A stretch of DNA of 64,000 nucleotides from Henricia sp. BOLD:AAB3569 (lineage: Eukaryota; Echinodermata; Asteroidea; Spinulosida; Echinasteridae): NCBI GenBank assembly GCA_037783545.1, contig JBBELK010000369.1, positions 434,001 through 498,000 on the forward strand, given 5' to 3'. Below, piece by piece: positions 36,601-49,800 of this stretch; positions within the stretch are counted from its first letter, which is position 1; the number at the start of each line of letters is the position of its first letter. The notes beneath the pieces were generated by a model that saw nothing but the letters and a program-made list of their open reading frames with translations, was not told where the DNA came from and searched no databases. The translations under genes and the position numbers were made by a program.

Positions 36601-39600
36601 AAACAGAAATGGGTCTTTCTGTAAATTAGGGGTCCAATGTTGGTGTCCCCCGTTACACTTTACGTCTTGTTTTTGTAAATTCTGGACACATTCTTTAAAT
36701 ACTTTCCATCTCAAAGAGCGAGTACATAAAGTACAATTCATACAAAATGGTTTAAAAGCCATTTTAATGATTTTTGTAGGAAAAATAACACATATTAGGT
36801 GTAACGGGGGACACTAAATGTCGCACTTTTGGACCCCTAATTTATAGAAAGACCCAAATATTAATATGTAATCGGAATCCCTTTAACTTCGATAAAATCT
36901 CAAAAATTCCACCAATATTTTACCAATATTTCTGATAAACGCTATTCACATGTATAAGTGGTCTACAGGTAATAAGAGTTCACGCACGAGTTGCACGAGA
37001 GTCGGTGAAACTCTAGATGATTTAGTGCCAGTCCCACTCTAAACAGCGAAGTCGGGTAACTCATACCAAACTCGTACCATACTCGTAATGGGCTCATTAC
37101 TCGGTGAGCTTATAGTAAACTTTTTTATGCTCGGTGAACTCATGCCTAATTTGTAATAAAGTCGAGAAACTTGTGGTTCACTTATAAAACTCTTAGTACA
37201 TTCAGGACAACTCATATCAAATTTATAACTGACTTGTACCCAAAAAACCCTCGTAACTAACTTGTTATATGCTCGTAGTATACTCGTAGACATTGTAACG
37301 CCAAGGGTTTAATAACAGATTGGAACTATGTATTTCCAGCAAGATAAACCCGTCCGCAAGGGGTTAAAGGCCCTATGTATCATTTGCAAGATAGAACTTT
37401 TTACATATTCGTGTAATAAGAGTGTAACATATCTAAGGAAGAATGTTGGTAAACTAGCCTGAAGAAATGTTAGCTACATAGATGCATCAATGCTTCAGAA
37501 AACCTTGAAAATCTATATTTTGTGAATAAATAAAGGCTAAAAAAGTCCTGTGCACGGGACTTTTTTAGAAAACCAGCATGAAATACCATTTTGGACGGAA
37601 ATAAATTCATGTGGTGTTTGTTACCATTGCTATCAACACTTTGAGTAAGGTTTTTCTGTCATTGCAAATGATACAATGGGCCTTTAACCAACTCTTGAAG
37701 CTGATGATTTTTCCTGTGTGTGAGAGAGACTTAATAGAATATACACGTTGCAATATTATACTTCTACATGTATTATTATATCAACCCCTAAACCATGTTT
37801 ATAAATATTAATATATGATGATAGCTGTCATAAACTTGTTGTACATTTTTTCTTTAGCCCCTACTGCCCCTGTCAATGTCCAAAGCATCAACAATCTTGA
37901 CACATGTGAAGTAACGTGGGAGAAACCTCTTCAAACGAATGGTATTATAAAGAGTTACGAGGTAAGAGACATTGACATTTGTGAAATATTCATAAAATAT
38001 TTATGAAATATTCATAAAATATTCCTAATAAAATTCTTTACAAATATCTTAAATATTCATAAAATATTCATATAATATTCAGAAGAAGAAAAAAAAAAAA
38101 TTGTGCTCAGGACAAAAAATGTCTTTTAACTGATTTTTGTTTATACTGATTTTAAATAAATTGAGATGCAAATTGAATGTTTTCAAAACAGCCATTGTAT
38201 TTGCCAGATGAATGTAATGAATAGTGCACCAAGTATACTAGCCCAAACTATCAATTTGCACTGTCTGACTTAATTGGGACACCAACAAATTGCATTTCAG
38301 TTGGCAATTTCTCCCACAAAGGTACGATTTTACATGGGAGAAAAATCATGTGGTGTTCGTTACCATTGCTATTAGTCTAGATTTTCTTAACTTGTGAAGT
38401 AAAATCATTTGTAATTGCAAATGATGTATTGTACATACGTTTAAAACCGGATAGGGTCCTGGGCACTGATAATGGCCCAAGCCGAAGGCGCGGGCCATTA
38501 TCAGTGCCCAGGACCCTATCCGGTTTTAAACGGATTGTTTAAAACTGGCCAAACCCACTTTTAATACCATTCATATATACTTTTTTGTGTAAATCGGTAA
38601 AACTCACTAAAATTAGCCTGTTGTTTAGCATTCACTTTTTCCACTCATCGCATTGTTCGTTCAAACCCTGGTTTAAACTGCTAGCTGTGCATTGAGATGT
38701 TTGAGCAATTACGCTTAATGCAGGCGTGTTGTGTACGCGCACGCACACGACTGGGTAAATGTCACAGTGCACATTTTGCTTTCGAGAGCGTGCAGTTTCT
38801 GTGTGCGTGTGTGTGTTCCATACGCTTACTGGGGCGCAGGCAGAAACACGAGCCAGCTGGTCATTATCACTAGTTATTATCGCTTGTTTAAAACCAGCCA
38901 CGTGATGTGCTCTCAGCCAATGAGGATGCGTAAACTGTAAAAGGTATTTATGAATGCTTTTTTTATCCCTCTTCGATTATAGATCATATACAGTGCGTAT
39001 CCACGCGATGGCAGTGAAAAGGATGATGCTAACTCCGACTCAAAAACCATTACAGATGGCACACAGACATCATATTCCTTCATTAAACAAAAATTTGCTT
39101 ATTTTACCGAGTACCAATTCGTAGTGACCGCAAAGACTACAGAAGTGGGTGATCCAAGTGAAATCAGCAATGGCACATGCACTACAGACAGTACAGGTAA
39201 TTGGCATTTTGCTTGTTTCACATTATGACGTACTTCCTTTCACGTGCACACTTAGTATCCACTTGACCAGACTCATTTTTTGTTGCTATGTGGTGCACAT
39301 GGCAAGTGTGAAATACAGAATTTACGGTAGAATAGAATGGCATGTGTAAATGAGTAAATTTTTAACAGTAAGCTTGCCTACATGCTTTCCTACTTGCTTT
39401 TCTACATACATGCATCGCGCTCGTTCAAACAGCCGTGCGTTGGGTTGTTTTTGTTCGATCTTGCGCGTTATGCGTAATGCAAGCGTGTTGTATGCGCACG
39501 CATAGTTAATTGTTGTCACAGTACGTGTGTGTGTTCCATACGCGCTCAAACTGACTAATGTGCAAGCACTGCTGTGGGCCTTTATCGTCTGTTTAAGACT

Positions 39601-42600
39601 GACCACGTGACGTGTTCTAAGCAAATAGGGATGCCTAAACTATCTAAAATATTTATGAATGCTTCTTTGTTTGTTATAGCACCTCCCCCGCCCCCCACCC
39701 CTCAAGAAGGCAAACCACCTAACTCTGACGAGGAAGCTATTACGTCCAGCACATTCTACATGACTCTGATGCAAGCCAGTAGTAGGAATGGCAACATTAG
39801 GTAAAAATATTAGCTGTTTTATTATGCTTATGGCCGTCTGAAGTTGTCAACATTTTCACGATTCTACGAAGTGTATAAAGGGGGAGGGGGTCGACAGCCG
39901 CTTAGGACATTACTATATATTGTTGACATTTTATGGTAGTGAAAAAAGTGGTATTTCAGGGGGAGGGAGGGAGCCTTGAAAAATACTACGCTCTGTAGAA
40001 CCGTGAAAAAATAAACTTTGGACGGCCCCTTAACAAGGACACAATTTTGACAATTCACAAAGCAACCGCAACCAAGACATAGACTCCGTTCACGTCGGGG
40101 AAACCGCTTCTTTTGACGAAGATTAGTTAATAATCGTTAATTAATGAAGCATGTGTACCTCACTTAAAGACTGAACAGTACTGTTTACATTAAAGAGGAA
40201 TTATACCCAAGTAACAAAAGACCTTGTGCTAAATAAGTGTAAAGAGAACAAGAAATATTACCCACTGAAAGCGGATATGAACTTCACAAAGAATGTCAGT
40301 TGCAGGGATGCTGCCATTTTGTCCAAATACTGGGCAAAAAAATGACATTTTTGCATACAACTTTTTTGTGTATTGCCGTATGAATGCATGATGGAATTTT
40401 TCTCTTGAGAATGTTTTTCAATTGGTTGTATACTTGTAGTTGCTACCACATCATAGTAAAAGAGCTTGCGGAGGATGAAAACTTTGACGATTTGGATCCG
40501 GCCGCTTATCCGCCAGAGAACGTTGTATCGTATAGGGACGCTCTCGATAAACCCAGAACACCTTATCGCGCTATTGTAATAGCAGGGTAAGTTAGCACTT
40601 ATTTCGGGTACTGTGGCCGAGTGGTTTGGGTTGTTGACTCACAACAGGGGTGAAAACGTGGTGTTGTGAATTCGATAACCATAATATTTGTGCCCTTGAG
40701 CACTTAACCACAATTGCTTCATCCTTCGGAAGGGATGTAAAGCCATCGGCCCAATATTTTGTGTGACGCACCTCAAAGATCCCACACCGTACCATTGTTT
40801 AATGCAATTTCTCCCACAAAGGTGTAATTTACATGGGGAAAATCAGGTGGTGTTTGTTACCATTGCTATCAACACTTTTAGTCTAGTTTTTCTTGTCAAC
40901 TCGTGAAGTATAATTCTGGGTCACTGCAAATATGTATTGAGACTTACTTAACTTTATTTTTAGCTTATTCCATTAAAAAGCATTATGTGGCACTTTGAAC
41001 AATCAAAAGTTTTTTAATTGATATATTTTTTTAAAGCATAAAAGTTACTCTCTTTCAAACAAAACATCAACAGAACAATCTACCAAAATTTAGTTATCGA
41101 ACAATTGGTGTCAATATTTTGAATTATTGGCGGTCTGCCAATAATTCAAGGCATAGACTTGCCCAAGTCTGACCTCCTGTACTCGTTCTGCAATGCGCAG
41201 CGCACAGTACTCCCTCTGGACCTGTGGCGTGGCCAATCCTTTTCCTCTGTCTCAGAAAGTCTTACAAGACGGAAGAAAAGAGATTTGACAGGCCACCAGT
41301 CCAGAGGGAGTACTGTGTGCACCCCATCACAGACCAAGCACGGGAAGTCAACCCTGGGCAAGTCTAGGCAAGGCGCAAAAAAACGGTTGTATAAAAACAG
41401 CATTTTTTTACAGGGTTGCCGATGTCTAAAATACAAAGTATGGTGTTTTTCGTTAAAATGAAGTAGATGCTTTAGAAATTCAATCGAAGAAAAAAAATCA
41501 AATTTGCTGAGAACCACTGAATGTATATCTTTAATGATTTAGTCACAAAGATTTCAATGTATTTTCAGTTCTGACGTGGGCAAAGAAGATTTGAAAATTG
41601 GAGCCGAAGGAGCTTCAACGTGCAAGGAAAAGAGCAGCAGAAGAAAAAAACGAGCAACGATATACGAACACTCCGGCAACAATGGCGGACTGCAATCAAA
41701 CACGCGATACACCACATTTGTGCAAGCCTTCGTAAAAGTTGGAGATGGGGTGAGAATACAACATTTATTATCTTTATCTTAACGATCCAACATGCACTGC
41801 AGATAAAATTACAGGGAGACTAAGGGGAGACTCCGGAAGTGCTGTACCCTGGGGCTATTTCTCTGTGTTACATTGTGTTACTGGGTCAGAAGTAGCTTCT
41901 ATTATGCAGAGCGGCAAGAGAGTGTTTTTGTGATTAAAAAAAATACAAAAATATGCCTTCCAAAAGCACCCCAAATTCTAAAAACATCGCATGATATGTC
42001 GGAGTATTAAACCAGAGCTGCAAATAGTGCTTAACAGGATGCAAAATTTCCATTTAAGGGATTTTGCAACTCAAGTAAAAATGAACGCAGGTTACCTAAA
42101 AGCTTTAGCTTGCGCTATGCGCAAGTTGGTAAAAAGTATGATTTTAACTTTAATGAATGTCACAGTTTACTTTCGTTAGTAATGGATTTAGCTTGCGTCG
42201 GGGAGAATGAATGTTAATTAGGGTTTAAATTGTTTACTTTAAATGTACTCTATTTCATTTAGAAAAAAGTTCCACTTGTAGTTCCTTGTCTTTCTTGTCA
42301 CCAGTCAACAGTATGTTTTATCTATTTACACGGTGTCATTCATGTCGTCGTGATTGTAACATCGGCGTATGGTATGGTGCAGACACAATGCACCAATATT
42401 GTTTGCACACCACACATGCATGTGTTGAAATCTAACACTGTGGACGTGTGGGCTTTGGTGATTCCAACACTTCTGTAATTGATTTCTATTCCACATGTCA
42501 TAAATAGTGCAATTTAAGCCCGGTATACACCAATCCGGTAACTAAGATCTCCTCCCTGCATATCCGCCATAGCTGGGGGCGTCCAGTGCATGGGCTGTGC

Positions 42601-43846
42601 GTTTTGTGTTGCTGTTAGAACGAAAAGCGCTCATCCATTACATGCACGAACGAGCCTCCTTCGCGTACACGCGACGCGCCCGCCTTTGCGTACACGCGAC
42701 GCGCCCGCCTTTGCGTACACGCCCGCCTTCGCGCGCACACAACCCTACAAAGACGCGCAACTTGTTCGAAGTAAACAAATGCAGCTGAGCTTCAGCAACA
42801 GCAAAAACATACAGTTCATTCAGTGGAAGCCCCCCAGCTATGGCGGATGTACAGGGAAGAAGACCTAATTACCGGATTGGTGTATACACTGCCACTTTTT
42901 CGGCCGACACGACTCAATTCAACTCAGCTCAACTCAACTTGTCGGCTGGGGTTGGTGTCAGTCGGTAAGAGTCGCTAGACCCGCTAACCACAAATGACTG
43001 CTGGGTATACACTACACCGACTTGCCGCAACAAAATCATTTGATCTTCTCTTTCACTCGTCCAGCACACTGCAGCTGGCACGGAGGTCGCCATTTTGCCG
43101 ATTGCACCACTGGTCATGGGATCTGAGTACGTGCGTGCACTGGCACATGACGACGCGACTTAACTCAACTGAAAGTCGGTCCTAGTTTTTCAACACTCCT
43201 GAAAAACTTCAGACTAGTTTAGACAACTTCAGACTAGAAGCGACTGACTCCGATTTGAGTCGTGAAGTGGTATACACTTAACGACTTTCACCAACTAGTT
43301 CGCTCCAGTTGAGTTGAGTTGAGTCGCGTCGGCCGAAAAAGTGCATCTGTATACCGGGCTTAAGTTTTTTGTAAGCACAAGTTTTTTTCAGAGGGAATTT
43401 CTTTTACTGAGCACATTTGACAGTAAGACCTGGGGTACTAAGGCTCCCCCTTTTCCACAACTTTAATACCGCCCCTCTTATCCCAGCTTATCTTATATAT
43501 TTCCTTTGTGACTTTGCATTTCAGGAGGTGTACACATCAAGTCCGTTCATGAAACCAGTCACAACCGGTGAGGCACTTTACCATATATCTCGTTTGATCC
43601 CGCTTGCTTTCCCAGCATGTCTGAAGGCAACAGGCCATATTTTTTCCACTTGCCTGTTTTGCACGAGTCACTCATGTTTGAGTTGAGTCAAGTAATTTTG
43701 GGGAGGTCAGGTGACTCAAATTGTCATTCACTCAATAAAGTTTTTCTCAAATCATTTTAAGTTACTTAAATTTACGTGAATAACAGTTAGGTGTACATTT
43801 GACAGTTAAAGGGTAAAAGTATACCCACCAAAGTACATTACGTTAA

Positions 43847-43881
<35 letters not shown>

Positions 43882-46800
43882 CTTGGTAAAGCGCCATATC
43901 CAAAAATTGCTCTTAGGCGCTGTACAACAATACATTAAAGGAACACACCTTCTTTGTTGGGCTATTTTGGGCTCGAAATAGACCCGTACATTATTCTGAA
44001 GCGCATTCGAGAGTAAATTAGATATATCCTGAAAAGACACCGTCAAATTTAGCCGTTTTTGAGCACTTTTGAAAAATCCAAGGTCGCGTGACTTTTCGGA
44101 ACCAAATTCTGGTTCCGAAAAGTCACGTGGTCTTGTGAGTTAGTTGTATTTCCAGCCGTATAAAAGTTTGTTACTGCAGAACTGCACCAAATTCAACTCT
44201 GATTTCCCCCCAATATTTATAAGTAATTCACAAAAGAGACTATTTATACAGGTATGAAACAAAGTTAAACATAAGTATGAAAATTCGAACATAATTGTTT
44301 GTTTCGAGAGTCCGGAGAACGGGAGCGAGCGCGTGCTACGGCAGGCTACCGTGGAGTGTAGAAATTTGCCCCGCGCAGTATACGGCAAATAGCCTGAGTG
44401 CACACACACACACACGATGTGGACATTTGTCCACATTTGTATCCTAAATTTGGTTAATTTAGAATTTAAAGCAAGCAATTTATTTATAAATTCATAACAA
44501 ATAATTTAATGTGTGTTGGGTGCTACTAATCAAATTAAAATTGTTGTGACTTTTATTCCCTGCTACCCAATCCTCACATTTTCCTGCATGACCTTTGACC
44601 TGCATCTTGTGACCTGTGACCTGCTGTGACCTGTACCATAGGCAAAGGAAGTGAGTATGCTAAGTTTTTGTACAATTTTCTTTTTTTAAATTTGCATATT
44701 GCGCACTTGGCTTGGAATTGCATTTGGAAAAATTTCACAAAAGAAATGGATTTTTACTAGCAAATGGAATTTTGCCGATAACCCACAAAATGCATGTCCC
44801 ATGCTGTCGTCTGATGAATGTGGTGCATGTGTACAGTTACTTTCAAGTTAACAGCTACGGTTTGTTTTGTCATACCTGACGTTACTAGATTAGCACTGTA
44901 TACTCGGTGCTTCCCTGAGACACTATAAGATAAACGTCATGACATGCTCGGGTGGGACTCGAACCCACGACCTCCTGCATACTAGGCAGATGTCTTAAAG
45001 GTCAAGTCCTACTTGAGTATGCCATGACGTTTATCCTATAGTGTCTTGAGGAAGCACCAAGTATTCAAAATCATAAATGTTCGTATCCAAAATCGTGTAA
45101 GTGTGAAACAGGCTTTAATTAGCCCTGCACTATTTGGTCCTGTCACTAATTTGGCCTTCCACTAATTGATATCCAATTATACAGTTCTTTTAGAATACGT
45201 TTAATCATTTTTAATTTGTTTCAACAGCAAACTCGGCTGCCATTATCATTGGAGTTCTTCTGGCGATTCTATGCATTATCGTCATAGTTCTCATTGGGCT
45301 GATTTTCATGTAAGTGTCAATAAATGATTGTCCAGTAGAAAAACAGTCTGGGTATGGAAATGAAAAGCCCAAGCCCTGTTTTCAGAAAGACTAGAAGTTT
45401 TTAAATCAATTATAGAATAAAATATTGGTCATGCAAATGTTGTGTTGGTCCATACAATCTTTAAATGCAATTATATTTGCTATTACATGATGCTTATAAT
45501 GCTTTTTTTAGGCATTATTTAGCATAGTGGCAAAAATATTAATTTTTAGTGAAATGGATTACATTTGAAATTTGTGTTAGTTATATTTTAAAAGCTGTAA
45601 GATGTGAATTTGATGTTTTATTTTCCTCAGGAGACGGCATAAGCAAACTCCACTTCTGCATGAAGGGGAGAACGGTGTTGCTCTAGAATCTTTAAAGGCA
45701 GAAGAATCGGGTACTTTTGATGTTTTTTTATTTGTAAAAAAAATTGTAATTTGACCTTAGGGCTACGAGGATTTTTACAATAAAAATGGAATGGAATGAA
45801 ATGATATAGACCTGAGAAAGACTTGTTTTTTTGGTTTTTTTTGCAGAGGTGACTCACATGGTTGTGCCACCGATACCACTTGAAGATCTTCCCGCTAAGT
45901 TCAAAGTGAAAAGTGAGAATGACGATGAAATCTTCAAGAATGAATACAAGGCGAGTTGAAAACTTGGCTACTTTTTAAACTAAGCATCCTTGTAAGAATT
46001 CTTTAATTACTGCTAAAACACATTTTTTTTTTAATAATGTAAATCAGTACAGCAATATTTCATATACAAAGTTATATTTTGTCCTGATAAATTTTGTCCC
46101 AAAACCAATAAGTTTAAGTTTTGCTCACTTTTTAGACAAAATAGTGATTTCCATACTGCAAGGCTTCGCTACAATTGCTATTCTTTGTAAAGTTCATATC
46201 CATTTTTTACTTTTGGCAAAATAAGTCGGATTACACACAGTCTAGGCCTATTAAAATTACAGAAAAATAGTAAATTTTGAGTGGTACCTAAAAATTGCAA
46301 ACAGTGCCCAGGTACTGCCCAGATTGTCTAGACAATTTTCACATTTTAATGGGCCTGGATCCACCGCTGAAACTCGGCCCAGACTGTACGAGATCCAACT
46401 CATATCGCCGGAACAGGTAATAAAGTTTAGGAGTTAAAGGCCCTATAGATGATCTGTTTTTGAGCAATTCTGGGAACAAAACCATTAAAAATCAAGACTT
46501 TTCAGCTCCGTCAAATACACTACGTTTCCCAAAAACATGAAAAATACATGCACATTTTGCCGCTCTTGACGAGATATTTTAACACGACTTATTCTAAATT
46601 TGTCTCTTCGTTCTCAATCGGTAGCGTATGCATTGTGCGTCATATTGGTTGTGTGCGCAATCGATCCAGTCCACATGCACAGCGTAGCCTACCTACAGAA
46701 AGTGTACGAAGCCTGAATTGTGCAGCCTGTACACAGCGCCCTTTTCAGACCGCCCAGATGCGAGCCGACTAAGTAAATCGTTTGCAAATGATCTAAAATA

Positions 46801-49800
46801 ATTTCATCTTCATGGATTATTTTCTGGTAAAATTCTGTCCTCTTGGGTGGAAACATTTTATTGTATAGTTGCTACCCATTCAATCTTTACTCTGATGCTA
46901 CAGTCACACGGTCTAATACGTATGCTGCGGATTTGTTATATTTTTTATCCGCAGAAAATCAAATGGATCCGTAGGTGTTGACTGCGGAAGAAATACGGAT
47001 AGTTTCTGGAGAGTTACGTATATTACGGATAATTACGGATGCATTGCGGATTTTTTACGGAATGCATTGCGGATTCGGCGGATTAATTACAGATAGATAC
47101 GGATTCTGCAGGTTTTTTACAGACAAATCTGCAGCGTCCGCAATATCCGTATATGACCGTGTGACTGTAGCATGAGGAAGGTTTTCCTAGTCAACTCGTC
47201 GATTGACATGTTGGGTCATTGCAAATGATACAGTGGGCCTTTAAGTTTTGGAGGGCATTTTTTATGTTTAGCAGAGGGCAAGTGGTGTATGGGAGCACAG
47301 ACTTCCAACAAAAACCACAAAACCAGGCCATTTTTAGTCAACCGATTCTCAACCATTTGTCATTTATTTTGCATTTTATCTCCTCAGTCTATCCCAGAGT
47401 CCACTGGTACAATCACGAAGAATGCCAGCCGACAGGAATGTAACAAAGAGAAGAATCGTTACATCAACATCACGGCATGTGAGTATTGGAAATTATTTTT
47501 TTAAATCATGCATCCCAAAAATTGTGTAGATTTTTGGGCAATTCCAGAAATTCAGATTTGCATTTCAGAGACTAGGAGGGCTTGTAATGCTTCACGTATT
47601 CAAGTTGTTTGATTTTAAACACATGTTCTTTAAGCATCCTTGATGGAAGTGTAATTCCTGAAGAACTGATTGTAATGCCATTCTCAATAAGTGTGATAGG
47701 TCCAAAATACCAGAGGTTTTGGACGTTTTTTCCTATCTTGAAGAACATGGTTGGATAATGTGTGTTTAAAATCAAACAACTTGCTCATGTGAAGCATTAC
47801 AGGCCAGGGTTGTAGTCGAGTCCCACACAAGTCCAGAGCCGATAAAATCACAAGTCCGTCACAAGTCCGTCACAAGTCCGTCACAAGTCCGTCACAAGTC
47901 CGTCACAAGTCCGTCACAAGTCCCTCACAAGTCCGTCACAAGTCCCTCACAAGTCCAGTAACAAGAAGCAAAGGATGAACACGCACAAAATAATGCCTTC
48001 GTTGGAGTTCATTTGAATAGCTTGTGACTTAAATTAAGACCCAGGGATTTGTGAAGGCTTGTGAGGACTTGTGATGGACTCAGCTATAACACTGTTACAA
48101 GCCCTCAAAGTTTATACAATAGCCCTTTGTACGGGCGGCCATGACAGGGGGCAGTCACATTATTTAAATATAAAAAACTGCCCCCTGTCATGGCCGCAAC
48201 TTAAATAACCAAAATTTGCAATGCTGGCAATATTTTGGAGAAATAAGCAACCTTTGGCGAGTGTTTTCTCCTCCTTTAATATAACAAGGTCCCAATCCCT
48301 TGTTCTCCACTGTTTTTATTTCTAATAATACAAGGTTCCTGTTATAACAAGGTAACCAACAAAGTCCTGAGGACCTCTTATTAACAAGATTTAACTGTAA
48401 CCTTTTCAATGTGTTCAGTTTTGGTCTTGTTCTCAACCTCTTTTACAGTTGATCAGTCCAGAGTCAAGATAACAACAATTGAAGGCGAAGAGGGATCTGA
48501 CTATATCAATGCCTGCTTTGTAGACGTAAGTCGGTGCTCTCCGCCAAATTTACTAAATGTTTTTAATTCTGTGTTGCGTACTCCATTTCACGTCCAGTAT
48601 TACAACAAAGACACCTCCAAAATGTTAAGAGCTAATATACTAAAACGCCAGAATTCCAGAAACTTGTTTTATTCATTTAAAGCCTCTGCTCACTACTAGG
48701 AATCTCGAAAATCAGAAATGTTCACAGATTTACACATAACTTTAATACACAATATAAACATGATGACGGTAGTAAACTTCCCCTAAGATGGTTTTGTCTA
48801 AAGTGGTGTAGTCTTTGAGGAATAAGTAAGACAATTATTTTTCGTCTCATGAGATGAAAATTCACTTTGCCCCAAAACCACTTCGCCCTGCACCACTTTG
48901 TCCTGCACCACTTCGCCCAAACACAACTAAACTATTTGTAACGGTTTACCAATCATGTGTTCTACCTTTAATTCATTTTGTTTCTTTAATTTGCAGGGGT
49001 ATGAGAGACCAAGAAAGTTCATAGCCGCACAGGGTAATAAAATACATTCCTTTCAAAACAACTGCAAACAAATGTTTAATGTCCGGTGATATTTTAATAA
49101 CTCATATCTCAGATAAATCGTATTTCTAGTTAACTCGTAACAAATGTCGCATTTCTGTCAAACGAATAGAATATTATGTGGGGTACCGTGGCCGAGTGGT
49201 TTAGGTCGTTGACTCGATACACGGGTGAAAACTTGGTGTTTCGGGTTCGATACCCGGCTGTGGGTACCTGTGCCTTTGAGCAAGGCGCTCAACCACAATT
49301 GCTCCATCCTTCGGAAGGGATGTAAAGCTGTTGGTCCAGTGTGTTGTGTAACGTACTTAAAAGATCCCAGAGTGAAGATTAAGGTGATTACCCGATGTGT
49401 CTCTGGCCATTGCCTGCCAATGGCGCCACCCACCTATGTATCTCGATGTTTAGGTGGAAGATACTTGAAAGCATCATGCAATTTGAAGTTCATTAGACCT
49501 ATTTAAAAAAATAAATAAATAAAAAAATCCATTGGCATAAAACACTCACACCAGTAAACTCGGTTAATTTTTTTTTTTTTATCCAGTCAAAAAAACAATT
49601 ATTAACAAAACATGATTTTGCCCATGAAGATTGGGCCATGTTTTGTGACATACATGTACCATATCTCAAAAACTGTGTCTCATTCCAGCCGAGATACTTT
49701 AGTCAGTGTTTATTTTAAAAAGAAAAGCATATTCCACAGTGCAGTGTACAACATGAACATAACTATGTAGCTTAGGTAAATAAGAATTTCATAATCTCAC

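Noticed and set aside
41153..41517. Frames of 100 and 123 codons on opposite strands
   Set aside because: They cover a foldback element whose arms mirror each other.
47840..47960. CRISPR-like direct repeats
   Set aside because: The 11-bp units are directly adjacent without unique spacers and the DNA is animal; it is a plain tandem repeat.
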